A DNA stretch of 64,000 bases from Flavobacterium sp. (GCF_004211145.1 NZ_SEBS01000001.1:175116-239115), one strand, 5' to 3'; counted from the first letter of the stretch, positions 35,862 to 47,057 are shown. Made by a program: numbers and translations. The notes: generated from the sequence alone by a model not told the origin.

Positions 35862-36958
35862 TATTTCTTTGAGTACTGCTTTATGTCATAAAAATCGAAG
35901 GCCGGAAGCGCTTCGTTATTGTTGGCCGAGTCGAAAAACGTGGCGTTGTCCCAATGCGAACCATCGCCCCAAAGCGTTTTGCAGTTCGAGGTTACCCACG
36001 CGGGTTCCCAGTAAATGACGCCGCTTCCGCCAGCGTTGAGGACGATTTTCGTCAGGTCGATCATGTATTTTTTCTGGCCTTCGGGCGTCGCGGGATAACC
36101 GTCGATCAAGGCTTTTTCAGTCAAAACGTTATTGGCTTTGTCGATGTTTTGCATCGTGTACGGATACGAAGTTTCGACGACCAACAACGGTTTTTTGTAT
36201 GTTGTTGTCAGGGTTTTTATGGCTTCGGGAAGTCGGTCGAATTTGTATTCGGACCACAACGGATAATACGAAATGCCGATGAAATCAAAATCTTTTATTC
36301 CATTCTTATCGGCTTCGGCAAACCATTTCAACGCGTTTTCAGGTTGGGCGATGTGCAGTAAAATGTCGATTTTCTTTCCGGTTCTTCTCGATGCTTCGCG
36401 AACGGCCGAAATTCCTTTGTTGAATAAAAAGGCGTTGCGTTTCCAGTCGGTTATTTTTTTGTGGGTTTTATCGGGTTGCAGGATTTCCTGGTTAGTTTCG
36501 TTTCCGACCTGGACCATTTCGGGCAGAAGATTTTCCTTGTGGAGTTTGAGCAAAGTCGATAGCGTGTAGTTGTAAATGCTGTCGCCAAGGATTTTTTCGT
36601 CGGTGATTGTCGACCAGGCTTTCGGGATGTATTGTTTTTCAGGATCGGCCCAGGTGTCGGAATAATGGAAGTCGAGCAACACTTGCATTTTGTTTTGCCT
36701 GGCGCGTTTGATGGATTTCTTGACGTCGGCGAAACCGGAGTATGCGTTGATTTCGGGCGTGTGCCACAAGCGAAGTCGGACGAGATTCGTGCCTTTTTGG
36801 GCAAACAATTCAAATGGATCGACTGTTTTTCCTTGGTATTGGAAATGGGCGTTGCAGTCTTCTATTTCGTTGACGTAACTTAGGTCAGCACCGAGATAGA
36901 TTTTATCTTTTTGTGCGACGAGCAACATCGGAAATATGAGAAAAAGGAGGTTTTTCAT
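35861..36958 (-). CDS. GH53 endo-beta-1,4-galactanase
   Basis: Cleaves beta-1,4-galactan (type I arabinogalactan) to galacto-oligosaccharides. The start at 36958 gives signal-like MKNLLFLIFPMLLVAQ; the longer upstream frame is repeat DNA. A 365-residue (beta/alpha)8 barrel with the acid/base Glu154 in QVGNETNQ and nucleophile Glu262 in VVETSYPY, plus FHYSDTWADP and YYPLWSEYKFDRL. No lipobox, so it probably ends in the periplasm, unlike its lipoprotein paralogue next door. Confidence 0.93.
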   Translation of the reverse strand: MKNLLFLIFPMLLVAQKDKIYLGADLSYVNEIEDCNAHFQYQGKTVDPFELFAQKGTNLVRLRLWHTPEINAYSGFADVKKSIKRARQNKMQVLLDFHYSDTWADPEKQYIPKAWSTITDEKILGDSIYNYTLSTLLKLHKENLLPEMVQVGNETNQEILQPDKTHKKITDWKRNAFLFNKGISAVREASRRTGKKIDILLHIAQPENALKWFAEADKNGIKDFDFIGISYYPLWSEYKFDRLPEAIKTLTTTYKKPLLVVETSYPYTMQNIDKANNVLTEKALIDGYPATPEGQKKYMIDLTKIVLNAGGSGVIYWEPAWVTSNCKTLWGDGSHWDNATFFDSANNNEALPAFDFYDIKQYSKK

Positions 36959-36968
36959 TTTGTTTTTT

Positions 36969-37256
36969 GAACCGTTAAGGGCATTAAGTTCATTAAGATT
37001 TTTGTAGAAGAAACGTTTGCATTCCCGGTTGTAATCAGATCGAACAATTGGCTCAAGCTTAATGTTCATAATGCGCTTAATGGTTTAATTTTTACCATTA
37101 AGACGTTAAGAATAGTTAAGCTTTCTGTCGACTGGTCATGGTAATCGATTGCAATCAGAAGTTAAGAATAGTCAAGCACGATGCATAATCAATAACTTAT
37201 CGTCTAACCAAATCAAATAAGTACAGCATCTCGCCTAAACTATTCTTAACTATCCC
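36969..37256. repeat. intergenic word-repeat region (words CATTAAG, GTTAAGAATAG)
   Basis: Two nested inverted sets lie in the gap between the GH53 genes. CCGTTAAGGGCATTAAG with TTCATTAAG (36973-36999) faces its complement at ~37056-37083. GTTAAGAATAGTTAAGC (37104-37120) and GTTAAGAATAGTCAAGC (~37161-37177) face AAACTATTCTTAACTATCC (~37239-37257). No gene is seen in the 311 bases. Confidence 0.7.
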
Positions 37257-37269
37257 AATTGTTTGAATT

Positions 37270-38361
37270 TTATTGATGGAACGCGTCGAGAACCGGAAGT
37301 GCTTCGTGGTCGAAATCCCACAACGCCTGGTTTTCAAACGGCGAACCATTCGTGGACTCGGGCCCGCGGAACGCCAACCATTCGCTTCCCCAATATGCGA
37401 AACCTTGGCCGTATTGAGAATCGTCGACCAACGTGCGGATCGCATTCACGAAATTTTTCTGTCCGTCGGGCGTCGCAGGATAACCTGAAACGAGTTGGCC
37501 TTCTTCGCCGACGATGTTGTTCGTCCAATCGTCCCAACCCAAAGTGAATGGATACGCGGTTTCAGCCACGAGTACTTTCTTGTTATGAGCCGCGCCCAAC
37601 GTATTGATCGCATTTGTCAACGCCGATAGGTTCGCGCCGTGCCAAACCGGGTAATACGACAGCCCGATGTAGTCGTAATCGACGCCCGCCGTCTTGTTGA
37701 AGAACCAATCCGAACCCGAAGTTCCCGCATAATGCAACATGATCTTCGTATTCGGGGCTTCGGCGCGGATCACGGCGCTGATGGCTGAAAACAGTTGCAC
37801 CGATTGCGCTTCGTTCGTCGACAATTTTCCCATCGGCCACAAAAGACCGTCGTTGGTTTCGTTTCCAATCTGGATAATGTCGGGATTGATTTCCGATATG
37901 ATGTCCGACGTATAATCTTCAGCGACCGTTTTTAGCTGCGCGAACGTAAGTGTCGACCACGCCGACGGAGTCGTTTGCGCGCCCGGATCGGCCCAAGTGT
38001 CGGAATAATGAACGGTCAACCACACTTTCATGCCCGCAGCACGCACGCGATTCGCCAACGTTTTGACTTCCTGCATTCCCGAATGTGCGTCCGATGGATT
38101 CTTCCACAAACGGATTCGGATCGTATTGCAACCCGCGTCTTTCAACGTCGTGAGCGCATCTTTTTCGGCTCCGTCTTCATAATAGACCGCGCCTTCGCTT
38201 TCGATCAACGGCAGATACGACATATCGGCGGCGCGCACGAATTCCTCGGTTGGAATAATCGGACCGTCGTCATCATTTGGCGTCGAATCGTCCGACCCGC
38301 CGCACGCTAGAGGCAACGCGATCATCGCGACAATACCCAGCGTTAGCATATACTTTTTCAT
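37270..38361 (-). CDS. GH53 endo-beta-1,4-galactanase, lipoprotein
   Basis: A second GH53 enzyme, 363 residues. The start at 38361 gives a lipoprotein signal with lipobox Cys20 (LPLAC). The acidic GGSDDSTPNDDD after the cysteine resembles the Bacteroidota lipoprotein surface-export signal, so it likely faces the outside and makes the first cuts in galactan. Acid/base Glu168 (QIGNETNDG) and nucleophile Glu267 (VAETAYPF) are present. It starts one base after the galM stop (TGA-T-ATG). Confidence 0.94.
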   Translation of the reverse strand: MKKYMLTLGIVAMIALPLACGGSDDSTPNDDDGPIIPTEEFVRAADMSYLPLIESEGAVYYEDGAEKDALTTLKDAGCNTIRIRLWKNPSDAHSGMQEVKTLANRVRAAGMKVWLTVHYSDTWADPGAQTTPSAWSTLTFAQLKTVAEDYTSDIISEINPDIIQIGNETNDGLLWPMGKLSTNEAQSVQLFSAISAVIRAEAPNTKIMLHYAGTSGSDWFFNKTAGVDYDYIGLSYYPVWHGANLSALTNAINTLGAAHNKKVLVAETAYPFTLGWDDWTNNIVGEEGQLVSGYPATPDGQKNFVNAIRTLVDDSQYGQGFAYWGSEWLAFRGPESTNGSPFENQALWDFDHEALPVLDAFHQ

Positions 38362-38362
38362 A

Positions 38363-39415
38363 TCAATAGGATTGGAATTTATAAATCGTCTTGTGGTGAT
38401 AAATGGAATCTTTCCTGAGCATCGAGCTTGGGAAATTCGCGTGGTTTGGCGCGTCGGGAAAATTCTGCGTTTCGAAACAGATCCCGCTGAGCGCATGGTA
38501 ATCGGCGCCTTCTTTGCCTTTGATGCGGTCAAAGCAATTTCCTCCGACGTAAATGTGGACGCCGGGCTGGTTCGTAAACACCGACATTTTCAATTTTTTT
38601 CCTGGGCTGTACAACGTCGCGGCCTGTCCGTAATCGCCTTCGAGCACGAATGTATTGTCGATGCTTTGGGGACACGGTTTGGCCTGCGAAAAATCGAAAG
38701 CGTGATTTTGCAGCTCTACGAAATTTCCCGTCGGAATGTTTTTGGAATCGGTCTCGACTATTTTGTTCGAATTGACCGTGAGCAATTGGTCGGTTACATT
38801 TTTATCGTGTCCGTCGAGGTTGAAATAACTGTGGTGCGTCAAATTAACGACCGTATCTTCGGTCGTGATTGCCTTGTATTCGACGATGAATTCGTTTTCT
38901 TCGGTCAACGTATACGTAAGTTCGACCGTCAATTTCCCGGGAAAATGTTCGTCGGTGTCGGCACTCACGAGCGATAATGTTATCGACGGATTGTTTCCCG
39001 GCAACAGGCGCTTCACATTCCAGATTTTTTGGCCGAACCCGACGTTGCCGCCATGAAGCGTGTTTCCGTTCTCGTTCGCATTCAGTACGAATTGCTTTCC
39101 GTTCAGTGAAAAATGTGCGCGGGCGATTCTTCCCGCATAACGCCCGATCGCGGCTCCGAAATAAGGCGCGCTCGGCAAATCATATGCATCGAGGTAATCC
39201 TGCAGATTTTCGAAGCCCAAAACAGTATCGATCATTTCGCCCGATTTCGTCGGAACCTGAAGCGATGTCACGGTCGCGCCGTAGTCGGAAACGCGCAATT
39301 GCATGCCGTTCTTATTCTGGAGCGTGTACAACCCAACTTTTTCGAAGCCGTTCGCAAAACCGAACACTTTCTCAAAAATGGGCTCTACAAAATTGGATAT
39401 TTGTTTTAGTTTCAT
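38363..39415 (-). CDS. galM: aldose 1-epimerase (mutarotase)
   Basis: Interconverts alpha and beta anomers of galactose so that galactokinase can use it. A 350-residue GalM-fold protein with YFGAAIGRYAGRIA, NGNTLHGGNVGFGQKIW, the catalytic histidine region THHSYFNLDGHD and the glutamate-containing GICFETQNFPDAPNH. It has no signal peptide, so it is probably cytoplasmic. It is the first gene of the galactan operon and is transcribed divergently from the regulator at 39517. Confidence 0.94.
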   Translation of the reverse strand: MKLKQISNFVEPIFEKVFGFANGFEKVGLYTLQNKNGMQLRVSDYGATVTSLQVPTKSGEMIDTVLGFENLQDYLDAYDLPSAPYFGAAIGRYAGRIARAHFSLNGKQFVLNANENGNTLHGGNVGFGQKIWNVKRLLPGNNPSITLSLVSADTDEHFPGKLTVELTYTLTEENEFIVEYKAITTEDTVVNLTHHSYFNLDGHDKNVTDQLLTVNSNKIVETDSKNIPTGNFVELQNHAFDFSQAKPCPQSIDNTFVLEGDYGQAATLYSPGKKLKMSVFTNQPGVHIYVGGNCFDRIKGKEGADYHALSGICFETQNFPDAPNHANFPSSMLRKDSIYHHKTIYKFQSY

Positions 39416-39439
39416 CTAAATCTTGCGTAATATGAAAAC

Positions 39440-39498
39440 CAAAAGTAAAATTTGATTCGGTAAAACCATACCGTTACCTACCAGTTTTTGTATATTTG
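39440..39498. promoter_or_regulatory. divergent promoters and operator of the galactan locus
   Basis: TACTTTTG on the minus strand (39447-39440) serves galM and TATATTTG on the plus strand (39491-39498) serves the regulator. Between them a perfect inverted repeat CGGTA-N6-TACCG (39458-39473) is the likely operator bound by the divergent GntR/LacI-type regulator. Confidence 0.75.
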
Positions 39499-39516
39499 CG
39501 ACAAATTTTTTAACGA

Positions 39517-40515
39517 ATGAAGCTGATTTCGATCCTCAACAATTCGGGCGTACCCAAATACAAGCAGATCATCGCGTCTCTGGAAAAGGCGATCGGCAAC
39601 GGAATTCTGGTCAAAGGCGACCGATTGCCGTCGGTAAATAAAGTTTGCCTTGAATTTACTTTGTCGCGCGACACCGTGCTTTTGGCCTACGAAGAACTCA
39701 AGAAACGCGGTATCATTCTCGCGATTCCGGCCAAAGGTTATTACGTAAAAAGCACTGAAATCAGCATACGCGAGAAGATTTTCCTGTTGTTTGACGAACT
39801 CAATTCGTTCAAGGAAGATTTATATAATTCGTTTTTGGAAAGCGTCGGAAAAGATGTCCAGGTCGATATTTCGTTCCATCATTTCAACAGCAAGATGTTC
39901 GCGAAACTCATCGACGACAGCAACGGAAACTACACGAAATACGTGATCATGCCCGCGAATGTCGAAAATGCGGCCGAGGCGATTTCACATCTTCCATCGA
40001 CCGAAGTTTTTATCCTCGACCAGACCAGTGCCGAACTTTCAAAATATCCCGCCGTATACCAAAATTTCGTGTCGGACATGTACAACGCGCTCAAGAAAGG
40101 CAAATCCCGACTCGACCAATACGGGAAGTTCGTGCTGATTTTTCCGGGATTCCGCGAGCCGCTTGGCATGCGTGAGGGTTTTTTGAATTTCTGCAACGAT
40201 TTTGTGGTCGACCATGAAGTGATTTCAGAATTCGACGGACGCAACATCGCCCATGGAGAAGTCTATATTATTCCGAACGACCGCGATCTCGTGCGCGTGA
40301 TCGAACAATCGAAAAAGCAACGGTTTGAGGCGGGCAATGATTTCGGGATCATCTCGTATAATGAAACGCCGCTCAAGAAAGTCGTCGGCGACGGCATCAC
40401 GACGATTTCCACCGATTTTGAGGCGATGGGAAAAGTCATGGCGAAACTCATCTTCGACGGCAAGAAAAAACAAATCGAGAACAAATGCGCACTGATTATG
40501 CGCAACTCGCTGTAA
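39517..40515 (+). CDS. GntR-HTH regulator with LacI-type sensor domain
   Basis: A 332-residue regulator. Residues ~1-75 form a GntR winged helix (KYKQIIASLEKAIGNGILVKGDRLPSVNKV...LSRDTVLLAYEELKKRGII). Residues ~80-332 form a LacI-like periplasmic-binding-protein fold for sugar sensing (YVIMPANVENAAEAISHLP, FVLIFPGFREPLGMREGF, GIISYNETPLKKVVGDGITTISTDFEAMGK). Divergent from galM with a CGGTA-N6-TACCG palindrome between them, so it most likely controls the galactan operon in response to galactose or an oligosaccharide. Activator or repressor action cannot be told. Confidence 0.9.
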   Translation: MKLISILNNSGVPKYKQIIASLEKAIGNGILVKGDRLPSVNKVCLEFTLSRDTVLLAYEELKKRGIILAIPAKGYYVKSTEISIREKIFLLFDELNSFKEDLYNSFLESVGKDVQVDISFHHFNSKMFAKLIDDSNGNYTKYVIMPANVENAAEAISHLPSTEVFILDQTSAELSKYPAVYQNFVSDMYNALKKGKSRLDQYGKFVLIFPGFREPLGMREGFLNFCNDFVVDHEVISEFDGRNIAHGEVYIIPNDRDLVRVIEQSKKQRFEAGNDFGIISYNETPLKKVVGDGITTISTDFEAMGKVMAKLIFDGKKKQIENKCALIMRNSL

Positions 40516-40540
40516 TTTCCGAACTTCGCAAAAAATCCCG

Positions 40541-40792
40541 ATGAAAAAGTTACTTGCCCTCTTAGCGTTCGCGTTCCTGTTTTCCTGCCAATCCAACGGC
40601 GACGATGAAGACTACGAATGCGAAAACAAAGTCTGGAACATGGTTATTGCAGGCGAAATGTATTACGCGACGTACGGCCCGACCGAAGCTTCGTCAGGAA
40701 CGGTGGAAGTCAACGAAGAAACCTACGATTACTATACGGGATTGGGCAACGTGAACGACGGATCTTTGTGTTGGGAAGGAACGAAAAACTGA
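40541..40792 (+). CDS. small putative surface lipoprotein
   Basis: An 83-residue protein with lipobox Cys16 (MKKLLALLAFAFLFSC) followed by the acidic QSNGDDEDY, which resembles a Bacteroidota surface-export signal. The mature part has two more cysteines (ECENK, SLCWEG) that might form a disulfide. No family recognised. It starts 25 bases after the regulator stop and may be co-transcribed with it. Confidence 0.75.
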   Translation: MKKLLALLAFAFLFSCQSNGDDEDYECENKVWNMVIAGEMYYATYGPTEASSGTVEVNEETYDYYTGLGNVNDGSLCWEGTKN

Positions 40793-40797
40793 TTCAA

Positions 40798-41379
40798 CTA
40801 TTCCTTTTCGCGTTTTTCCAGCCGGCTTAAGGTTTCCCTTGAGACGCCGAGGTATTGCGCGATCAACGTTTTCGAAACGCGCTGGAAAAGTTGTGGATAT
40901 TGCCTGAGCAACAATTGGTATTTTTCTTTCGCCGAATTTTTCATGAACGACAACACGCGTTTCTGCAACGCTACGTAACCTGAGAACGACTTCTCGCCAT
41001 GAAACCGATACATCTTTGGAATACGACGGCACAATTCGCTTTTGTCGAGAAGACTGAATTCGAGCACCAGGCAAGGTTCGAGCGCCTGAATTGAAACTTC
41101 TCCGACATCCTGGACCGAATACGCCGCGTAATCAGAAACCCACCAATTTTCCATCGCGAACTGCAGGATGTGTTCTTTGCCGCTTTCGTCGAGCACGAAG
41201 GCTTTAAGCAAACCTTTGACGACGAGGAATTCCGATTGAACTTTATCGCCGCTTTTTATCAGGAATTCCTTTTTTGAAACGTGTCTGGGTTTGAACTTGG
41301 GCAAAATTTCAGCGAACTCGTCGTCAGTCAAACCGACAATCCGTTCAATGTGATCGCGTAAAAATGATGCGTGCTCCAT
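40798..41379 (-). CDS. Crp/Fnr family transcriptional regulator
   Basis: A 193-residue regulator; start chosen at MEHASFLRDHIERI. The N-terminal cyclic-nucleotide-binding-like domain (~25-120) lacks Fnr-type cluster cysteines. The C-terminal winged helix reads SKTLIAQYLGVSRETLSRLEK; the SRETxxR recognition helix is the same as in E. coli CRP, which predicts a TGTGA-N6-TCACA operator. Just such a site lies upstream of the adjacent oxidoreductase gene. The two genes are co-oriented with a 37-base gap. Confidence 0.9.
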   Translation of the reverse strand: MEHASFLRDHIERIVGLTDDEFAEILPKFKPRHVSKKEFLIKSGDKVQSEFLVVKGLLKAFVLDESGKEHILQFAMENWWVSDYAAYSVQDVGEVSIQALEPCLVLEFSLLDKSELCRRIPKMYRFHGEKSFSGYVALQKRVLSFMKNSAKEKYQLLLRQYPQLFQRVSKTLIAQYLGVSRETLSRLEKREKE

Positions 41380-41416
41380 TCGGTAAAAATAGGAATAGTG
41401 CACGCATTTTCATCAA

Positions 41417-42043
41417 TCATTTCGCGAATTCACTTACCGAAACCGGCTCGAAAACTGACGCCAGATGTTCCAGGTATTCGTTTCGGTATGCCTCGATCCG
41501 CTCGCTCGAATTGTTCTTTTCGACATCGTGAAAGTGGAAGCTCGGCAACGCATCCATTCCGGTAAACTGGTTCATTTTATGGAATCCGAACATCACGCCT
41601 TCGTCCACGCTTTTCTGTTCGAAGAATTCACCTTTAAGCGTGAATGCGGTCTGGGGCGCGTTCCAGCTTGTCGTCAACACGTAGTTTCGTCCGTGCATCA
41701 ATCCGCCGGTCCCGTAGTTTATTTCAGGATTTTCAGCCTTTCGCCCATCGTTGTAATACAAACCGTTTCTATGCCCCGCCGTGAAAACCTCATCGAGATA
41801 CGTCTTGAATTTATGCGGGAGCGAGAACCACCAGATCGGCGTATGGTAGACAATCGTGTCGGCCCAAGCGAATTTTTTGACTTCGGCTTGGGCGTCGTAT
41901 GGTTGGCTCACATCGGTAACCTGAACCTCGAAACCGTTGGCGGCCGTGAAAAATGTCTTGTCCCAACTTACAACGGTCTCATTGAATTTCGCGCCCGAAT
42001 GTGCGAATGCGTGCGCGCCGTTAACGATGAATATTTTTCTCAT
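41417..42043 (-). CDS. NAD(P)H-dependent oxidoreductase, MdaB/NQO2-like flavodoxin fold
   Basis: A 208-residue flavoprotein of the quinone-reductase type. The start MRKIFIVNGAHAFAHSGAKFNETV fits the FMN/FAD-binding loop; YHTPIWWFSLPHKFKTYLDEVFTAG is characteristic of MdaB-like enzymes. It is probably a cytoplasmic two-electron quinone reductase in stress defence. A TTG 36 bases upstream is in frame but the ATG at 42043 is preferred. A CRP-type palindrome sits about 46 bases upstream. Confidence 0.9.
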   Translation of the reverse strand: MRKIFIVNGAHAFAHSGAKFNETVVSWDKTFFTAANGFEVQVTDVSQPYDAQAEVKKFAWADTIVYHTPIWWFSLPHKFKTYLDEVFTAGHRNGLYYNDGRKAENPEINYGTGGLMHGRNYVLTTSWNAPQTAFTLKGEFFEQKSVDEGVMFGFHKMNQFTGMDALPSFHFHDVEKNNSSERIEAYRNEYLEHLASVFEPVSVSEFAK

Positions 42044-42088
42044 GATATTATTTTTTGGCAAAGTTCGCCCGAAACGCAAGACACGGCC

Positions 42089-42104
42089 TGTGACCTACAT
42101 CACA
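42089..42104. promoter_or_regulatory. CRP-type operator upstream of the oxidoreductase gene
   Basis: TGTGA-CCTACA-TCACA is a perfect match to the CRP consensus half-sites. It lies between the third fibre gene's terminator and the oxidoreductase start. Confidence 0.7.
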
Positions 42105-42134
42105 AAAAAATCCCCTTCGATCGGAAGAGGATTC
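42105..42134 (-). terminator. terminator of the third fibre gene
   Basis: A minus-strand stem AATCCTCTTCC / GAAGGGGATT (GATC loop) followed by seven T; 22 bases past the fibre gene stop. Confidence 0.85.
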
Positions 42135-42155
42135 TTATGTCAATAACGTTTTTAG

Positions 42156-44144
42156 TTAGTTCTTCGATTCGAGTCTTGAAAGTCGTTCTTCAAAGGCTTC
42201 CATTTGCTTTTTGCGCTTTTCAGATTCGGCCTTGAGTGCCACATTTTCTTTGCGCAACGCCTCGATTTCGCCCTGTTGCTCCTGAACCGATTTCACGAGC
42301 GGCATGATGAACTGGCTGTACGCGACGCTGTAATTGTCGGTTGGATTCGACGCGTCGGGAATGTGAAGCCCATCGAAATCATAACCCAATTCATTCGCGG
42401 CTTTTTCGATGTCCTGCGCCAAAAATCCTGTGCGGACGATGCCCGACGATTTGTCGAACGCATTTCCTTTCACATCGGTTTTCAAACTATCAGGAATATT
42501 TTGCGACAGATATTGCTGGAATTTACGCGTGTCGAAATTGTATGTGACCGGCTTCAGCTTCATGATGAAATCGAGCCCGGGGACGTTTTGCTTCACGTTG
42601 AACTTGAACCGGGCATCCGATGGATTGAAATATGGAACCTGGCCTTCGATCACTGTTACCGCGGCATTTCCGAATCGGACCTTATCGGACAAATTCACGA
42701 TAGCGGCATTCCCAATCGCGGTCGCATTGCTGATTATTCCGGTTGATGTATTTGCGGTATTCCCGACAGCCGTATTATTGTTCCCGACCGTATTCGTGAT
42801 CAGGGCGCCTGTTCCGAATGCCGAGTTCCCGCTTCCGTTACTGCTGTAAAGTGCCGACGCACCTGAAGCCGTATTGTTGCTTCCGGAAATATTGAAAACG
42901 GCGGCCAGGATGCCTGAAATCGTATTATTGTTTCCCGAGACGTTCGATCCCAACGCATTCGCGCCCGATGCGGTGTTGCTGTTTCCGTCCATATTGGCGG
43001 TAAGTGCGTATCGCCCCATCGCGGTATTGTTGATTCCCGTGACGTTTTTCCTGATTGCGAAAGCGCCTGAGGCGACGTTCCCGCTTCCCGTTTTATTGTC
43101 GATCAAGGCCGATGCGCCGATCGCGGTATTTTGTGAACCCGACGTCGTATAATAAAGCGTGGAACTTCCTACGGCCGTATTCCCAATGCCGTCGATGTTG
43201 TCATGCAACGATGCGGCGCCGACCGCAGTATTTCCCGAGCCGATCGTGTTCGAGACCAGGGAATTCGTTCCCGTTGCGGTATTTCCGTTTCCCGATGTAT
43301 TGGTAGTCAACGCTCCCGATCCCAACGCGACATTGCTTTCTCCGGTCGTTGTATTTTTCAATGCGTTCGCGCCGATTGCCGTGTTCCAAGACGCCGTCGA
43401 TCCCGCGTAAAGCGCCCGATAACCAAGAGCGGTATTGTTGTTTCCCGACGTATTCGCGTTCAAAGCGAACCAACCCGTAGCCGTATTGCAACTCCCGATC
43501 GTATTGAATTCCATTGAATTGTTCCCTATGGCCGAATTCGAAAACCCGACGGTGTTTGCAAAAAGCGAGTGATAACCCATCGCGACGTTCGCGGCTCCGC
43601 TCGTATTCGAAAAACCCGATCGCGTACCGATGAATGTGTTGACATTGTTCGTCAAATCGTCGTTTTGGCCGGCTTCTTCGCCTATGAATATCGATTGGCC
43701 GCTGTTGTAAATCCCGATTTGGCCTTTTTGCGAAAGGCGTAAGTGTAACGTATTGTTCGTCCTGAAATCAATGTCCTGGGCGTTTACGGTCCCGATGAAG
43801 TTCGTCCCGCTCATGGCGTTGGCGTTCCCGCTCGTGTCCCAACCTTTAAAACTGCTCAGGTTGATCCAAATTCCGGCGGCGTTGTTCCAGTAATAAAATC
43901 CCGGAAGGCTCGAACCCGACCCTACAGCCAAATAGACGAGCATGCCATCCTGGGAAACCGATGGATTAATTGAGGGAAACACGTTAATTCTTGGAATCAG
44001 TATACCGTCAGTGCTTGAAGGCGCTGACGGATTCGAAGCAGCGATCTCCAGCTGCGCATTCGGCGTAGTCGTACCGATGCCTACCTGGGCGTTCACTATC
44101 GCACAAAGTATCAGTGCAAGCGTAATACAAATTCGATTCATCAT
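42156..44144 (-). CDS. secreted fibre protein with head repeats and S74 chaperone domain (third copy)
   Basis: A 662-residue exported protein. Signal peptide MNRICITLALILCAIVNAQ (either of two adjacent ATGs, 44144 or 44141). The N-terminal domain (VGIGTTTPNAQLEIAASNP...TDGILIPRI) is shared with the fibre operon. Residues ~155-485 hold about 20 repeats of ~16 residues such as SGNNNTALGYRALYAG. Then come a Peptidase_S74-type domain (SDARFKFNVKQNVPGLDFIMKLKPVTYNF...TGFLAQDIEKAANELG) and a C-terminal coiled coil. No T9SS domain. Single gene with its own promoter and terminator. Confidence 0.87.
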   Translation of the reverse strand: MMNRICITLALILCAIVNAQVGIGTTTPNAQLEIAASNPSAPSSTDGILIPRINVFPSINPSVSQDGMLVYLAVGSGSSLPGFYYWNNAAGIWINLSSFKGWDTSGNANAMSGTNFIGTVNAQDIDFRTNNTLHLRLSQKGQIGIYNSGQSIFIGEEAGQNDDLTNNVNTFIGTRSGFSNTSGAANVAMGYHSLFANTVGFSNSAIGNNSMEFNTIGSCNTATGWFALNANTSGNNNTALGYRALYAGSTASWNTAIGANALKNTTTGESNVALGSGALTTNTSGNGNTATGTNSLVSNTIGSGNTAVGAASLHDNIDGIGNTAVGSSTLYYTTSGSQNTAIGASALIDNKTGSGNVASGAFAIRKNVTGINNTAMGRYALTANMDGNSNTASGANALGSNVSGNNNTISGILAAVFNISGSNNTASGASALYSSNGSGNSAFGTGALITNTVGNNNTAVGNTANTSTGIISNATAIGNAAIVNLSDKVRFGNAAVTVIEGQVPYFNPSDARFKFNVKQNVPGLDFIMKLKPVTYNFDTRKFQQYLSQNIPDSLKTDVKGNAFDKSSGIVRTGFLAQDIEKAANELGYDFDGLHIPDASNPTDNYSVAYSQFIMPLVKSVQEQQGEIEALRKENVALKAESEKRKKQMEAFEERLSRLESKN

Positions 44145-44182
44145 AAAAAAAGCAGATTGGGACTCTGTAATGTTTGATATGC

Positions 44183-44190
44183 CAAATTTA
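44183..44190 (-). promoter_or_regulatory. -7 box for the third fibre gene
   Basis: TAAATTTG on the minus strand, an exact TAnnTTTG match, 38 bases before the start. The ATACG-N8-CGTAT motif is not present upstream of it, so this copy is probably not under the same response regulator. Confidence 0.6.
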
Positions 44191-44287
44191 TAAAGTTTTA
44201 TAAGAATCTGTCATTCAAGACGTTTTATTCGTCAAAAATCCATTTTTTGTCGGTGAATTTGAGGTTTTCCGTAAGAAATTTTGGTAA

Positions 44288-46585
<2,298 letters not shown>

Positions 46586-46590
46586 TCGAC

Positions 46591-47025
46591 ATGACCCGAA
46601 ATCTAACTGCACTTTTCCTTTTGTTGACAGTTGTATTCTCGGCTTCGGCCCAAAAGAAAACCGACGATCAGCAAACGAAAATCGCGATGCTCAAATCGTT
46701 CTACACCGAATATATAATCGCGAATTCCAAAACCCCGATCGACGAAAAAGAAGTCGACGCAATCAAGAAAAAGTATTGCACGGCGAAGTTCCTCAAACAA
46801 CTTGCGGCCCAACAAGCCGGCGGCGAAACCGACTACGACATCTTCGTGAGCGCCCAGGATTACGACATCGAATGGCTCAAGTCGCTCAAGATCGAGCCAT
46901 CGGCGACGTTCAATGTTTTCCGCGTCACGTACGACATGAATTTCGAGGACGACCAAGCGCTGATCCGACCGGTTGTCGCCAAGGAAAATGGAAAATTCAA
47001 GATCGACGACATCAAAACCGATTGA
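46591..47025 (+). CDS. small secreted protein, DUF3828-like
   Basis: A 144-residue protein with signal peptide MTRNLTALFLLLTVVFSASA. It starts 5 bases after the GH97 stop, so it is in the same operon. The mature part (AMLKSFYTEYI, KYCTAKFLKQLAAQQAGGETDYDIFVSAQD, NGKFKIDDIKTD) resembles the DUF3828 / NTF2-like secreted family; the match is by pattern only. Function unknown. A terminator follows directly. Confidence 0.75.
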   Translation: MTRNLTALFLLLTVVFSASAQKKTDDQQTKIAMLKSFYTEYIIANSKTPIDEKEVDAIKKKYCTAKFLKQLAAQQAGGETDYDIFVSAQDYDIEWLKSLKIEPSATFNVFRVTYDMNFEDDQALIRPVVAKENGKFKIDDIKTD

Positions 47026-47028
47026 TAC

Positions 47029-47057
47029 AAAAGCCCCTTCAAAACGATGGGGCTTTT
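47029..47057 (+). terminator. terminator after the GH97 operon
   Basis: AAAAGCCCC pairs with GGGGCTTTT across an 11-base loop and is followed by a T-run. Confidence 0.85.
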
